Shown here piece after piece: positions 10,983-22,481 of a stretch of 64,000 nucleotides of DNA. Under the pieces are notes generated by a model that worked only from the letters and a program-made list of their open reading frames with translations, had not been told where the DNA came from and made no database searches. The stretch comes from Bombyx mori (taxonomy: Eukaryota; Arthropoda; Insecta; Lepidoptera; Bombycidae). Both the position numbers and the translations under genes were made by a program. Positions within the stretch are counted from its first letter, which is position 1. Each line of letters starts with the position of its first letter. Location of the stretch: positions 1,054,001 to 1,118,000 of the forward strand of contig NC_085123.1 of the NCBI RefSeq assembly GCF_030269925.1. Direction: 5' to 3'.

Positions 10983-11714
10983 AGGTATGATTCCGAAATC
11001 GGCAACAAGCAGCATTGCTATTGCCGCAGTGCTACCACTATGGTGCTGCCCAGTAGTGACGCGTCTGCCGCCGCAGCAAGAGTACCTACGTGAATGTTTT
11101 GATCTGTCGCTGCGGTAGGGCGACACTGACGCGCAGCAGTGCCGCCGCTACATTACTGCCGCGACATTGCTACCTAGCTCGGAATGTAATCTATACTAAT
11201 ATTATAAATAGGAAAGATTTGTTTGTTTGTTTGTATTTAATAGGCTCCGAAACTACTGAACCGATTTGAAAAAATCTTTCACTGTTTGGAAGCTACACTA
11301 TTCCCAAATGACAAAGGCTATAATATTTTTTGAAAAAAATTAGGGATCCTTACTAAAACTCCAATAATGTAACCGAAGGTGTAAAAAAATTACCTAAAAT
11401 ATTCTTTACATCGCGTGCCCTGCGAAAACTATTGATGATAGAATAAAATAATGTACTACGACTTTATAGAACACATTATTATTTACAAAAAGTGTCATGT
11501 CTAACTATTATAGTTGTGCTGCAATAAGTTTTCTCTTATTTAAAAAAATAAAACAACGTCAAATATCGTTGAAATTTTTGTTAAAGACCCGAGCGGAGCC
11601 GGAGCGGAGCCGGAGCGGTCCGCTAGTCTCATGATATAAGCTTATAGAGATTGTATGGGGACCAGTAGTGCCGCGACAACACTGCTGCCGGCAGCGTAAT
11701 TCGGAATCTCACCT
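10983..11714. mobile_element. MITE with TTAA target duplication, split by a Helitron
   Basis: The termini AGGTATGATTCCGAA and, in inverse, AGGTGAGATTCCGAA lie between two TTAA sites (10979-10982, 11715-11718). Without the nested 11190..11626 the element is about 295 bp. The interior is rich in GCAGTGCCGC-like triplets. TTAA duplication suggests piggyBac-type mobilisation. Confidence 0.65.
11190..11626 (+). mobile_element. Helitron-like element, family H2, nested in a MITE
   Basis: TCTATACTAATATTATAAAT .. GAGCGGTCCGCTAG between A and T. The 3' palindrome AGCGGTCCGCT precedes the terminus, as a Helitron hairpin would. Confidence 0.7.
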
Positions 11715-12080
11715 TTAATGGTACTACTCGAGTTTGATCTCTAGGCGAAAGTTAGTATCAATGTGAAACATATTTGTGCGATCGAATAATCATATCGAAG
11801 CTGGATGAACTTGTCTTTGTGTCCAGTGCCCGTTACAAAAGAGAAAATTATAGACCGGTTTTCTATTAGATTACTTTATGTAAGGTTTATGATTATTTAT
11901 ATTAATATGATTATATAAAGTCCTGTAGATATTAAGAATTATTATTAAATATGAGGTTTGTATTGCAATACATTTAAATATTATTGTTTATTAGTTGCTC
12001 AATTAACTGCTTTTAAGTCACGTGACTAAACCACGTGACTAGTCAAGAGGGGATAGCCGGCTGAGACATATTTAAAAGAG

Positions 12081-12445
12081 AATGCAGGCGGTCAGTAGAC
12101 CGAATGGTAAACCGTCGACGTCGCCCAAAGCACGTCATTACGGATCCTCCTGTTCCATTAACGGTGCTTTTAGGCACCACAAGCACCGGTCACCGTCCTC
12201 GTCGAACCCGTCGCTTGCGACGAAGGGCTCGACGAGCGAACTAACCCATAGACACAGCCCACTGAGTTTCTCGCCGGATCTTCTCAGTGGGTCGCGTTTC
12301 CGATCCGGTGGTAGATTCTGCGAAGCACTGCTCTTGCTAGGGTCAGTGTTAGCAACTCTCCGGTTGAGCCCCGCGAGCTCACCTACAAACGTTAGGGCGA
12401 AGCTGAAATAGCCTCTCAAGGCTATCAGCATAGGTAGGAAAACAA
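12081..12445 (+). mobile_element. Retroposon (family A)
   Basis: Ends CTCTCAAGGCTATCAGCATA with a short A-rich tail. It shares the core GATCTTCTCAGTGGGTCGCG with family B, so A and B are related 3' ends, possibly of the Bombyx LINE BMC1 (not verified). Confidence 0.68.
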
Positions 12446-12770
12446 ACGTCAGAAGACAGTAGTTGAATAAGACGCATCAATGTAAAATTGGCAGATTAAA
12501 TTAGACTGTGAATAAAATTAGTCTGTTTAATTTATATGTCTGGCACCCAAAATTTAGTTACGAGCTAATAATACGCTAGTTATTTTTGTTGAAAAATATG
12601 AATGGACGCGCGTTCGATTCGCCTAGAACTAACTGTTTAGTCATTCACTTCATAACGTAAACTTTTTTACCCTCTTTGTGACACAATAACAAATTGTATG
12701 CTATAACAGCTATATCATCCTACAAATATACAGTTACTTCTCGGCAGGAATAGACGGAGACAAGGTATGA

Positions 12771-12900
12771 AGTCGTCGTGGCCTAAAGGATAAGACGTCC
12801 GATGCATTCGTGTCGAGCGATGCACCGGTGTTCGAATCCTGCGAGCGGGTACTAATTTTTCTAGTGAAATACGTACGCAAGAAATGTTCACGATTGACTT
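12771..12900 (+). mobile_element. Bm1 head only (tRNA-like part and linker)
   Basis: AGTCGTCGTGGCCTAAAGG, then B box GGTGTTCGAATCC, then linker to CACGATTGACTT. The 3' module is missing, the converse of most copies here. Confidence 0.72.
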
Positions 12901-13089
12901 AAAAGACGATAAAAAGGTACCACCTATTGCGGCTGCGCTACCACCAATGTGCATTCAACGTATCTTTATCATAAATAAATTGAGAATTTTACCGGACTAT
13001 GGGTCAATACCAAAAATACCAATACCGATAATAAATATTATAACATAACTAAATAATACCAATCTAGAGCGGTAAAAGCTGTAATATTT

Positions 13090-13400
13090 TTTACTTTTTT
13101 CAATCTAAAAAGGTATAATGATGTGCGAAACTCGGATGAAACGGAATTAACCGCTGAACGAGGACGGTAATGCTTGAACCTGGTAGTCCCAGGAGATCGG
13201 AAGGTCGACCTTGCGGAGCGGAAAACCCGAGGATACCTTTCTGCCGAGTAACGGGGATATAAGTAAAGTAATGACAGGTTTATCGGGTCTGTAATACTGA
13301 AGTAAAATAATGAAACGTGTTCACGAGTGCTCAAGATTAGTAGCATGTTGTGAGAGCTTCGGGTAAAAGCGAAATGTTCCTAAAAATGATCCGCTACGCC
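13090..13400. other. Unassigned moderately GC-rich stretch
   Basis: Contains AACCTGGTAGTCCCAGGAG and GCGGAAAACCCGAGGATACC. The 102-codon minus-strand frame here has no recognisable motif. It could be an old LTR or LINE piece. Confidence 0.3.
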
Positions 13401-13507
13401 CTCTAGTGTTTTAAAGCTTTTCATAGATATATAAATGTAGAATAGGGATTGCAGCGCATAAAATAAAACATCCACTGTTACAAAATCTTGCGTTATAATA
13501 ATAATTA

Positions 13508-13921
13508 AAAAAATACGTGTGGCACTCGGGGACTGTCGCGGTAAAGCTATTTATTGCATAGCATTTTTTATCAACTTATGCAATTATAATTAGACACTAA
13601 TAATTTAAAACAATAATAAAATAAGACCACGCTATATTTATAAACATTAACAAAAGCAAAACATTAATTGTCCCCTTCACACTCATAAGCTAGACTGCGC
13701 GAGAGAGAGATAGACAGACTTTTCATGATGCGCATGCAGTGCGACGTCATGCCGCGCGCTTATTCGCAAACACTACACAAGCAAGCACTACACTGCAATG
13801 TGCTTAAAGCGAGCTACACGGTAGGCGGAGTGGGGGTGTTAGGTTTTATTTCGTTACGGAATTTCTTGATTCGGTCGCCGCGCTCAAAGCCCGCGATAAA
13901 ACCTACGCAATAGCTTAAAAA
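13508..13921 (+). repeat. Dispersed repeat R1, copy 2 (family unknown)
   Basis: Partner of 2203..2606 in opposite orientation. A GAGAGAGA tract and ATGCGCATGC lie in the middle. The class is not recognised. Confidence 0.6.
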
Positions 13922-14203
13922 TTAATTAACACTTTTATTACGGCTTGCTCATTTTTTAACCGCCTTCACCATCTTCCTATTTCTGTGTCTTTCTGTCCGT
14001 CATTCTCTTCTCCCTTTCTTTCCGTTTTCTCTCAGTCATATATTAACGATTCGTTCCACGCACTTTTCATACATTCCGTTCTTACCAATCCTACATAAAT
14101 ATGTATTTATAGAAAACTAACTGACTAAAAGTAATAAAAACAGAAAGGGAGTAATTAAAGAAGAGTAATCGGAGGAGGAACAGCAAAAACTATTTTCTAT
14201 TTG

Positions 14204-14449
14204 TTTTTTATTGCTTAGATGGGTGAACGAGCTCTCAGCCCACCTGGCGTTAAGTGGTTACTGGAGCCCATAGACATCTACAATGTAAATGCGCCACCCA
14301 CCTTAAGATATAAGTTCTAAGGTATAAGGTGAGTATAGTTACAACGGCTGCCCCACTCTTCAAACCGAAACGCATTACTGCTTCACGGCAGAAATAGGTG
14401 GGGTGGTGGTACCTACCCGCGCGGACTCACAAGAGGTCCTACGACCAGT
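14204..14449 (-). mobile_element. Bm1 SINE, 3' module only
   Basis: Begins TTTTTTATTGCTTAGATGGG and ends ACGACCAGTG, the common module boundary. It carries a short internal duplication (AAGGTATAAGGT). Confidence 0.8.
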
Positions 14450-14931
14450 GTTTGTTTGTTCGCGCACATTACGGAACCATTTGTCGTGGATTTCTATGTA
14501 GGAAAAATACATAGACTTTATTTCATTAAAATCAATCGTCGCAATTTTTGAATTTACTTAAATACTGTTGTATGTTACAAGTTAAATAACAAATAATTTT
14601 ACTTATATCAAATTAATTCTGCCTCTTTATTACGGTATTACGCCCAAACCAGTGAATCTATTTTGACAAAATTCGATATGGAAATGGTTTGAGCTCTGTG
14701 AGAATACATAGGGTCCCTTTCATCCCACTGCCCCTTTCGCCCACACGAAAGTTCACGTGGGCGAAGCAGAGAATTAGTGATAAATAAAGTGTTTAGATAA
14801 TTATATTTTACTGGTAGCGTGTGCATCTATGTGTGTGTGTGTGGGACGTGAGTGATTGATAACTGTTGTAATTAGTAATGACTCAAATTTGATAGTGCAC
14901 CTACAGATATGAAATCGATGTCTCAATTGTT

Positions 14932-15173
14932 TACTGGTGGTCGTCTTGTGAGTCCGCACGGGTAGGTACCACCACCCTGCCTATTTCAGTCGTGAAGCAG
15001 TAATGCGTTTCGGTTTAAAGGGTAGGACAGCCGTTGTAACTATACCGAGACCCGAGAACTCATATATCAAGGTGGGTGGTGACATTTACGTTGTAGATGT
15101 CTATGGGCTTCGGCAACCACTTAACACCAGGCGGGCCGTGAGCTCGTCCATCCATCTAAGCAATAAAAAATAA
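14932..15173 (+). mobile_element. Bm1 SINE, 3' module only
   Basis: Starts TACTGGTGGTCGTC and ends TCTAAGCAATAAAAAATAAA. Confidence 0.8.
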
Positions 15174-15300
15174 ATTGTATTACATAGTGGCTGTCTCGTG
15201 GTTCAAGCCGGAATGTTTCGTCACATCGCGATGGTGATAACTATTTAAGTTAATTTAAATTAATTGTATAATGTTCGATGTCTAACACTCCGTTAACTAG

Positions 15301-15650
15301 AAGCGGGAGGAATTGTTCGAGATGATACCGGCATCTCGTTTTTACCATCGCACCGCCCGCCACCGGAGTAGAGTTCATCCATACTACCTGGAGCCACTGC
15401 GGTCATCCACAGTGCGTTTCCAGAGATCTTTTTTGCCACGTACCATCCGGCTATGGAATGAGCTCCCCTCCACGGTGTTTCCCGAGCGCTATGACATGTC
15501 CTTCTTCAAACGCGGCTTCTGGAGAGTATTAAGCGGTAGGCAGCGGCTTGGCTCTGCCCCTGGCATTGCTGAAGTCCATGGGCGACGGTAACTACTCACC
15601 ATCAGGTGGGCCGTATGCTCGTCTGCCTACAAGGGCAATAAAAAAAATAA
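15301..15650 (+). pseudogene. LINE (jockey-like) C-terminal fragment
   Basis: Open frame 15313..15591 reads FFKRGFWRVLSG and LPRTIRLWNELPSTVFPERY, the end of a jockey-clade RT ORF, then a 3' UTR (GTGGGCCGTATGCTCGTCTG) and CAATAAAAAAA. 5'-truncated. Confidence 0.75.
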
Positions 15651-15841
15651 GCGTGTGTTTTCACGCGACTTCCAATAATCTAACATATCGCATTGAAGGT
15701 ACAAGCAAAACGATATCTGGTTCCACTGCGCCTATAGAGACGGAATTTAGCGATAAAATCCACTAAGTCACGGTGCCGTACCGAAGCATGTAGGAACGAA
15801 AATACCAACCTACATATTTAACCACTATTGACTTCTTATTA

Positions 15842-16281
15842 TCTATACTAATATAATAAAGAGAAAAGATTTGTTTATTTGTTTGTATTGAATAGGCTCC
15901 GAAACTACTGAACCGATTTGAAAAATTCTTTCACTGTTTGGAAGCTACACTATTCCCGAGTGACATAAGCTATAATATTTTTTGAAAAAAATTAGGGGTC
16001 TTTATTAAAACTGCAGTAATGTAACCCAAGGTGTAAAAAAATTACCTAAAATATTCTTTACATCGCGTGCCCTGCGAAAACTATTGATTATAGAATAAAA
16101 TACTGTACTACTACGACTTTGTAGAACACATTATTATTTACAAAAAATGTCGTGACAGCATATGTCTAACTTTAATAGTTATGCCACAATAAGTGTTCTT
16201 TTTATTTAAAAAAATAAGACAACGTCAAATATCGTTGAAATTTTTGTTAAAAACCCGAGCGGAGCCGGAGCGGGCCGCTAG
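15842..16281 (+). mobile_element. Helitron-like element, family H2
   Basis: About 440 bp, closely matching 11190..11626. The 3' palindrome here is AGCGGGCCGCT. Confidence 0.7.
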
Positions 16282-16627
16282 TAATTAATATGCTGATAGA
16301 TGATGTGTACTATTATATGTAAATAGTTCTGAAATAGTGTATAGGAGAAATTAAAGCTTGATGTCCGCTAAGGAGAACATAATTGGCCTCACAACAGAGA
16401 TCAACATTCTTCTAGAGGCTATTAAATATATGATTCAGTGCGAACGGTGGCGCATTAGTTCTCTGTAAGTAACTAGATAAATTTTAGTTCGTTATTAAAG
16501 TTACTTTCCAAGTTACATTGGATATCCCCATTAGAATAATGAAAGGAAAGTTTTATTCAAATAGCATCGTAACTAGTTCTTAAATAACGTGACAATTAGC
16601 CTTCACGGTACTTCTCATGCGTCACTA

Positions 16628-16822
16628 CATGTCCTTCTTTAAGCTCTAATAAAAATCTAATATTAAAAAAAAAAGAAAAAAGATATGCCCGCTGAGTTTC
16701 TTGCCAGTTCTTCTAAGAACGTAGGCTAGTTTTTGTGTATTGGCGGTAGTTCTTCTTGACGTTCAACAAGTATGTACTTTAATTTATGTTGAATAAAACA
16801 TTTTTTGATTTGATTTTGATTT
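16628..16822 (+). mobile_element. Jockey-like LINE 3' UTR
   Basis: GCTGAGTTTCTTGCCAGTTC .. GTTGAATAAAACATTTTTTG ending TTTGATTTTGATTTG. It matches the 3' UTR at 46592..46740 in inverse. Confidence 0.65.
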
Positions 16823-16858
16823 GAAACTAAAAATTGGAAGAGAGGCCTAATAGACAGT

Positions 16859-17104
16859 ATTTTTTATAGTGTAAATGGGTGAACGATCTTATGGCCCACC
16901 TGGAGTTAAATGGTTATCGGAGCCCGTAGACATCTACAAATTAAATGCGTCGCCACCCACCTCGAGACATGAGTTGTAAGGTCTCAGTATAGTTACAACG
17001 GCTGCCCCACCCTTCAAATCGAAACGCATTACTGCTTCACGGCAGAAATAGGCAGGGTGGTGGTACCTACCCGTGTGGACTCATAAGATGTCCTGCCGCC
17101 AGTA
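16859..17104 (-). mobile_element. Bm1 SINE, 3' module only
   Basis: Ends GCCGCCAGTA. It is followed directly by a second, older Bm1 in the same orientation (17117..17446), so two insertions lie in tandem. Confidence 0.75.
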
Positions 17105-17116
17105 CATTTACATAAT

Positions 17117-17446
17117 AGACATCAATCATGTTAATGCCGGCATTACCTCGTGACATGAATTCAAGTCTTTTTACAGTACAACGTCTGCCCCACCCTTCAA
17201 ACCGAAACGTATTACTGCTTCACGAGGGTGATGGTACCTACCTATGCCGGATGGCAAGACCACCAGTAGTTACGCAAATTACATGTAATTTTGCGGGTTT
17301 GATTTTATAACACCTTGTAATTCACTCATATTTGTCAAGTACGTATTATAGAAAAGATGGGGGTACTTGCCTGCGGGATTCGAACTCCGTCACATCGCTA
17401 GATACGAATGCACCGGGCCTCTAATCTTTTAGACCACGACGACTTC
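17117..17446 (-). mobile_element. Degenerate Bm1 with tRNA-like head
   Basis: Lacks the 3'-most part. It retains the module core, the linker (TTACGCAAATTACATG) and the head (GGGATTCGAACTCCG as inverse B box, CCACGACGACTTCC). Confidence 0.7.
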
Positions 17447-17524
17447 CTTATCCAGGACATCAGTTAAATCAGACATTCGTCTGCTTTATTTATTTATAAG
17501 GACTAGTAAGATCTATGTTTTTAT

Positions 17525-17572
17525 ATAAGTCTTGGCGGTGGGCCGTATGCCGTCTGCTTACAAAGACAAAAA
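17525..17572 (+). mobile_element. LINE (jockey-like) 3' tip
   Basis: CTTGGCGGTGGGCCGTATGC..CTTACAAAGAC then A8; the last 50 bp of the family only. Confidence 0.5.
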
Positions 17573-17576
17573 AAAA

Positions 17577-17738
17577 TCGGTTGTCTTTAAAGGCGGCTTA
17601 CTGACGATAGTTGAACGTGAAAACGTCATAAAAAAATACTGATTTCAATGGAACGCCTCAGAGCGAGGTAACGCCGCATGAGTCATGGTTTTTCGTGCGT
17701 GCAGCCGGTTCCATAGGATTATAAGAGGTTGTCACGTC
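17577..17738 (+). mobile_element. MITE-like repeat, family M1, internally deleted
   Basis: Keeps both ends (CGGTTGTCTTTAAAGGCG, GAGGTTGTCACGTC) but lacks about 230 bp of the middle. Confidence 0.58.
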
Positions 17739-17745
17739 AAAAATA

Positions 17746-18698
17746 TATTCTTGAAATGAACTTCAACGAAATATAACGTATAAATCAGGGTATAAAATAA
17801 CGCATCACTGTTGCATTCACATACCGACCGGCTGTGGCGTCACAAGGCGCGCAGGAAGCGTTCATGGGAAAATCAAACTCGTTATGATATAGCGCTCAAC
17901 CCACAGCACGTGTGACGTATATTACAGGGACGGAATCAGATGCTAGTGCTAAGAGACCCCCTTTAAAAAAGATAAAGTTGTTTTTTTTATTTGTTCCGAT
18001 GAATTCTTGCCATTTAATTTTAGAAGTATTTTAGTGGTGCTAGAGTGCATTGTTTCATTCTCAAAGGCTGACTTTTTTCTATTTTTTTGAGATGCAATTT
18101 TATGGTTTTATTTGAACGAAAGAACAGCCAAAGATGAGCAGAAGCATATTGACGCGCTAATATTCATGAGCTCCAAAAAAAATTAATCCCAAGCTAAGGA
18201 ACCAAAGAATCATTTCGACTAATAATAGACCCCTCCAGTTACAAAATCCTTAAGTTCGACCCTTATATATTTTGTGTGAAATATTATTTTAACGTAACAT
18301 TACCGAGCGCTGTTTTTGTTCACTTTCCGTTCAGGAATACGGTGAAAATTCCAATGAAATTTGTTTTATTTATTGCACTGGAGGCGTACATTACAGTCCA
18401 CGTTGTATTCAATCGATATCGTAGACAAAAGATGTTGCAAGCTGATTGCGTTAAGACACTTTGAGGTATGAGATCGAAATTTCTTTTGTATTGTATAGCA
18501 GTCGTTCCTCTAAAATAGAGAGATCAATCTACCCGCGCGAATTCATAATCTATGACCAGAGTTTACCTAATATAAAAATTTATATGTTGGCAGTATCAAT
18601 CAGTAGATATCTTGCTTTTTTGTCAATAAGAAAATCTAATCAGCGTTAGATCCGTATTGCTTACCTTTACAGATGACTTAAATAATCTTATAAAATTA
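17746..18698. other. Intergenic, nothing recognised
   Basis: Short open frames at 18276..18649 have no motif or codon signal I trust. Confidence 0.45.
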
Positions 18699-18948
18699 CT
18701 AGCTGTACCCGTCCGCTTCGCTGCACATTTAAAATTAACATTATTATTGCTCACCCAGACAAAGATTCTCACCATTAACGCCCCCGAAACTGGTGTAGGG
18801 AGTCCAACACTCATATAAATATTAGCCTATCCATTAAGCACATGTATTTTCTACATGGACACTAAGTTTCAAACCAATAGGAGGTATGGTTCAGTAGTTA
18901 TAACGGAACATCCGTAAAAACCACAATAGATTTATATATTAGTATAGA
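18699..18948 (-). mobile_element. Helitron-like element, family H3
   Basis: Minus strand TCTATACTAATATATAAATC .. GAAGCGGACGGGTACAGCTAG. It matches 51552..51800 over its full 250 bp. Confidence 0.66.
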
Positions 18949-19301
18949 TTACTTTACGTGTTCTACATTAAAATTAATTATCTAGATATATTCACTTAAT
19001 TTAGTTAAATCAAAACCAATATACTGTAAACGATGATTTAAAGAGAAACTTGCTCAAAATAGTAAAACATATTACACTACAATCATATTAGGAACGAATA
19101 AATTAAAACTAGCCTCAAACATTCAGGCCACGAAACGAGCGTGTAATTAAAGCTCACGAGACCGCATCAGGCCGGTCGATCTACTAAATGTAACTGTTGC
19201 GTCGCTTCATTTTGTGAAATATTTTACCGCCACTCAACTATGGTCAGCCCACAAAGTACGCGGTTGTTGTGCTATACTTGGCGTACACTATGCCTCGTGT
19301 T

Positions 19302-19656
19302 AATGGTGGCCTATCCAGTTTCACCAGGACAGGTGGGCGAGCAAAGGCTTAGCCAGGAGGGGTGGGATCAGGGACCTAATAACTCAAGAGTAGCTGCTAC
19401 GCGAATGAATCTACTGCCGGATCGGAAACGCGACCCGCTGAGAAGATACGGCGAGAAACTCGGCGAGCTGATTCATGGGTTCGGTTGCACGTCGAACTCT
19501 TTGTCAAGTTCGACGAATACGGTTACCGGGTCCCTAAGCCTGCAAGTCTGCTCCTAGTGTTAGAGCTGAAGGCATCTAATGCAAAGGTTATTGGATCTGA
19601 TGGATCCGTAAGGACGTGTCTAGGGCGTCGACGGTGACTGGCTCCTGCGTGATTAA
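19302..19656 (-). mobile_element. Retroposon (family B)
   Basis: GGTGGCCTATCCAGTTTCACC to GACGGTGACTGGCTCC; a short segment is missing after GTGGGATCAGGGACC. Confidence 0.65.
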
Positions 19657-19864
19657 AATTCGGGGAGTATTATTAAACGTATAGAGCCAAATGAATTCAT
19701 TGCTTATGGGGTACACGATTGACCTCAAAGCCCACAACTCATTGAATTACATTCGGAGTCTCATTTTGTATGTAACTACTTATTTGAAACGGAACCCAAA
19801 TGATATAGTATCAAGGGGAATTGAATTGCTGTAGTTATTACTTTAATTACATTACAAATGATTG

Positions 19865-20117
19865 TTTTTTTATTTTTTTTATTGCTCATATGGTTGGATG
19901 AGCTCACAGGCCACCTGGTGTTAAGTGGTTACTGGAGCCGATGGACATTTACCACGTAAATGCGCCACCCACCTTGAGATATAAGTTCTAAGGTCTCAAT
20001 ATAGTTACAACGACTGCCCCTCTCTTCAAACCGAAACGCATTACTGCTTCACGGTAAAAATAGGCGAGGTAGTGGTACCTATCCGTGCGGACTCACAAGA
20101 GGTCCTACCACCAGTAA
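19865..20117 (-). mobile_element. Bm1 SINE, 3' module only
   Basis: Begins with poly(T) and ATTGCTCATATGG, and ends ACCACCAGTAA. Confidence 0.8.
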
Positions 20118-20149
20118 GATATGTATTTTCAATGTAGTGGAGATCAGCG

Positions 20150-20187
20150 AATTTTGTAATGGATAGTTAGATAACAGTTTTGAAGTC
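20150..20187. mobile_element. Fragment of the foldback MITE family
   Basis: GATCAGCGAATTTTGTAATG and GGATAGTTAGATAACAG match 22098..22140 in inverse with one change. It is cut by a Bm1-type head on the right. Confidence 0.5.
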
Positions 20188-20280
20188 TTCTTGGCCTAAC
20201 AGATAAGGCACCCGGCTCATTAATATCGATCGATGCGCTATGTCGGTGTTCGAATCCCGCTGGCAGGCACCAATTTTTAT
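20183..20280 (+). mobile_element. Bm1-type head fragment
   Basis: AAGTCTTCTTGGCCTAACAG followed by B box CGGTGTTCGAATCCC. No 3' module follows. It is joined on its left to a fragment of the foldback MITE family (20150..20187). Confidence 0.6.
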
Positions 20281-20654
20281 AATTAATTACTTATCTCATG
20301 ATGGGCAACAGTATTCACGCTGCGGTTCCAATGGCATCTGGTAAGCGCTTAACGTCATGTGGACAAGCATATAGGAGCATTAAAAAAAATAGAAGGGTTC
20401 GCTGGGTCCCTCTTACCATCTCCAGCAACATAATGTACGTTAAGTATAAAAGTTTTCCTAATTAAAACAATTTTAGCCGCACGTGTCCGAGTATCACAGC
20501 GCATAGTTTTACAGTTACGGCGATGTTATCAGTGGCTTTAGATAGCGTAACGTAAGTTGGTTATGTTGAGTATGCGCTTTAACGTTTTGAACGGAAGCTA
20601 CATGTTTTGGAATGATAATTATTTTCCAGATTTTCATAACGAAATATGTTTAAG

Positions 20655-21135
20655 TAAATCGACGGGTGTAAGGCTATTTTTGGTTAAAGCGACATTTTTG
20701 CAACATTAAAGGAGAGCCATTTAGAGTTTAACAAGTATTATATATCTATATATATAAAAATTAATTGCTGTTCTTTAGACTCGTTAAAATTCGAGAACGG
20801 CCGGACCGATTTGGCTAATTTTGGTCTTGAATTATTCGTAGAAGTCCAGAGAAGGTTTAAAAGGTTAGATAAATATGAAAATGGGCGGCATTAAATAAAA
20901 ATTACAATTTTGCTTTTCCTTTGATTTGCCCCCCGTCGGACGGATTCCTTTTGTTTGTTTTAAGTTTATTTTATAGATTATCGATTGAGGCACTACGAAG
21001 TCTGCCGGGTCAGCTAGTAATATATAAATATATTACAACAAAAAAACTTCGTTAGCTATTTGAATGTTGTAAACATAATTGAAGTTAAATTAAAAACATC
21101 GAATTGTTGATACTAATACCAAATACGCATTTAGC
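20655..21135. mobile_element. TIR-transposon remnant containing a nested Helitron
   Basis: The left end CGACGGGTGTAAGGCT matches, in inverse, the right end of 7430..7556. The segment after the nested element (CATCGAATTGTTGATAC) matches 7460 directly. It looks like one half of a TIR element cut by later insertions. Confidence 0.45.
20745..21017 (+). mobile_element. Helitron-like element, family H4
   Basis: TCTATATATATAAAAATTAA .. CTGCCGGGTCAGCTAG followed by T. It contains GACCGATTTGGCTAATTTTG, shared with 48787..49014. Confidence 0.68.
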
Positions 21136-21140
21136 ATTTT

Positions 21141-21257
21141 ACTAGTGGTAGGATCTCTTGTGCGTCCGTACGGGTAGGTACCACCACCCTGCCTATTTCT
21201 GCCGTGAAGCAGTAATGCGTTTCGGTTTGAAGGATGGGACAGCCGTTGTAACTATAT
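21141..21257 (+). mobile_element. Bm1 SINE, first half of the 3' module
   Basis: Starts at the common boundary (ACTAGTGGTAGGATC) and breaks after GTTGTAACTATAT. The 3' end is missing, so it was cut after insertion or truncated by recombination. Confidence 0.7.
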
Positions 21258-22012
21258 TATATAGCCTCATTCTTCGGAAAAATATACATTATTCCGTTAG
21301 TAATAATGATAGTACCAAAAAAAACAGCAATTCCATTAAAAAAACGCCCTTCGAGCGCTTTGATTTTAACAACGAAACCATAACGCGGATTACTCGGGCA
21401 TACATTGTTCCGTGGGCTGTGTTCCTTGAATATTCTTTTATCACGCTTTTCCGCTAGTTAAAAGGCGAGTTATAAAAATAAATGAGCGAACCTGTTTTGT
21501 AAATAATAAGGGCCCTATTAGATGTTGCAGCGCTATGAATTTTTGTTAGGTAATCTCAGTTTGGTTATAGAAGGTAGTAAGTCTTGAGCGTGGTGCCACA
21601 GGATTTAGATAACAGAGAAACTTGGTGGCTTTAGTCTGCCCATCCTCAGCTATCACGGCAGCTGAATCTAGACATGGACAGGCAAAGATAAAACTTTTAA
21701 ATAAGATTTATTATTATATAAATACGAATCAGACCTAGCTTTACAATTAATTCTCGCGTTTTTTTTTTCATTGTATTAATCTGGTGTTTCAACTACTTTA
21801 TACAGTTATTATTATACAGTTTTTAGTCATCTACTTAGCTGTTATTTGTGGAAATTTTAATATCATACTACCGTCAATTTTTTTAAGGATATCTTCTCGT
21901 CGATTAAGCTTGTCGTATATTCAAACTTTCATGTTGTATTTTATACAGAACACACTGACAGTATCTTGAGGTCTAGGAGTTCATTTGACTTGGGTTTCCA
22001 CAAAAACACAAA
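21258..22012. other. Intergenic, nothing recognised
   Basis: No repeat in common with the rest of the window. A short frame at 21784..21969 is hydrophobic only because it is T-rich. Confidence 0.45.
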
Positions 22013-22017
22013 ATAAT

Positions 22018-22476
22018 ACTGGGTGTTAGGAGACCGCTTCCGAAAACGAAGACTGAAAAAACCAGGTGTCTTATCTTTTCGGCCGCGAAAAGTTCAAAAC
22101 TGTTATCTAACTATCCATTACAAGATTCGCTGATCTTTAACTACAGACGATAGTACTAATGACACCTTTGATGAAGGGATGGAAAAATAATTTCATTGCT
22201 TGTTTTTTTTTTAGTAAACTAATGTATTTTTATGAAATTATCATGTCATTTAGCTGTACTAACATGATCGAGCGTAAATAATGCTAATAAAACGTTTTAA
22301 AAATATGATTTTTTTTAAATGGATTTTTTTCCGTCCCCTCATCAAAGTTGTCATTAGTACTTCCGTCTGTCTTCGTATTCGGAAGCAAAATACAAAATAC
22401 TTTATTTTTAAAAAACGAGTCAAAACAATAAAATGGCTGGAGTCTGAAGTCTGGAAGCGGTCTCCTAACACACAGT
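22018..22476. mobile_element. Foldback MITE with 24-bp TIRs and 5-bp duplication
   Basis: Ends ACTGGGTGTTAGGAGACCGC and, in inverse, ACTGTGTGTTAGGAGACCGC. ATAAT flanks it on both sides (22013-22017, 22477-22481). The arms also pair inside (GTACTAATGAC with GTCATTAGTAC), giving shadow open frames on both strands. The superfamily is unknown to me. Confidence 0.7.
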
Positions 22477-22481
22477 ATAAT

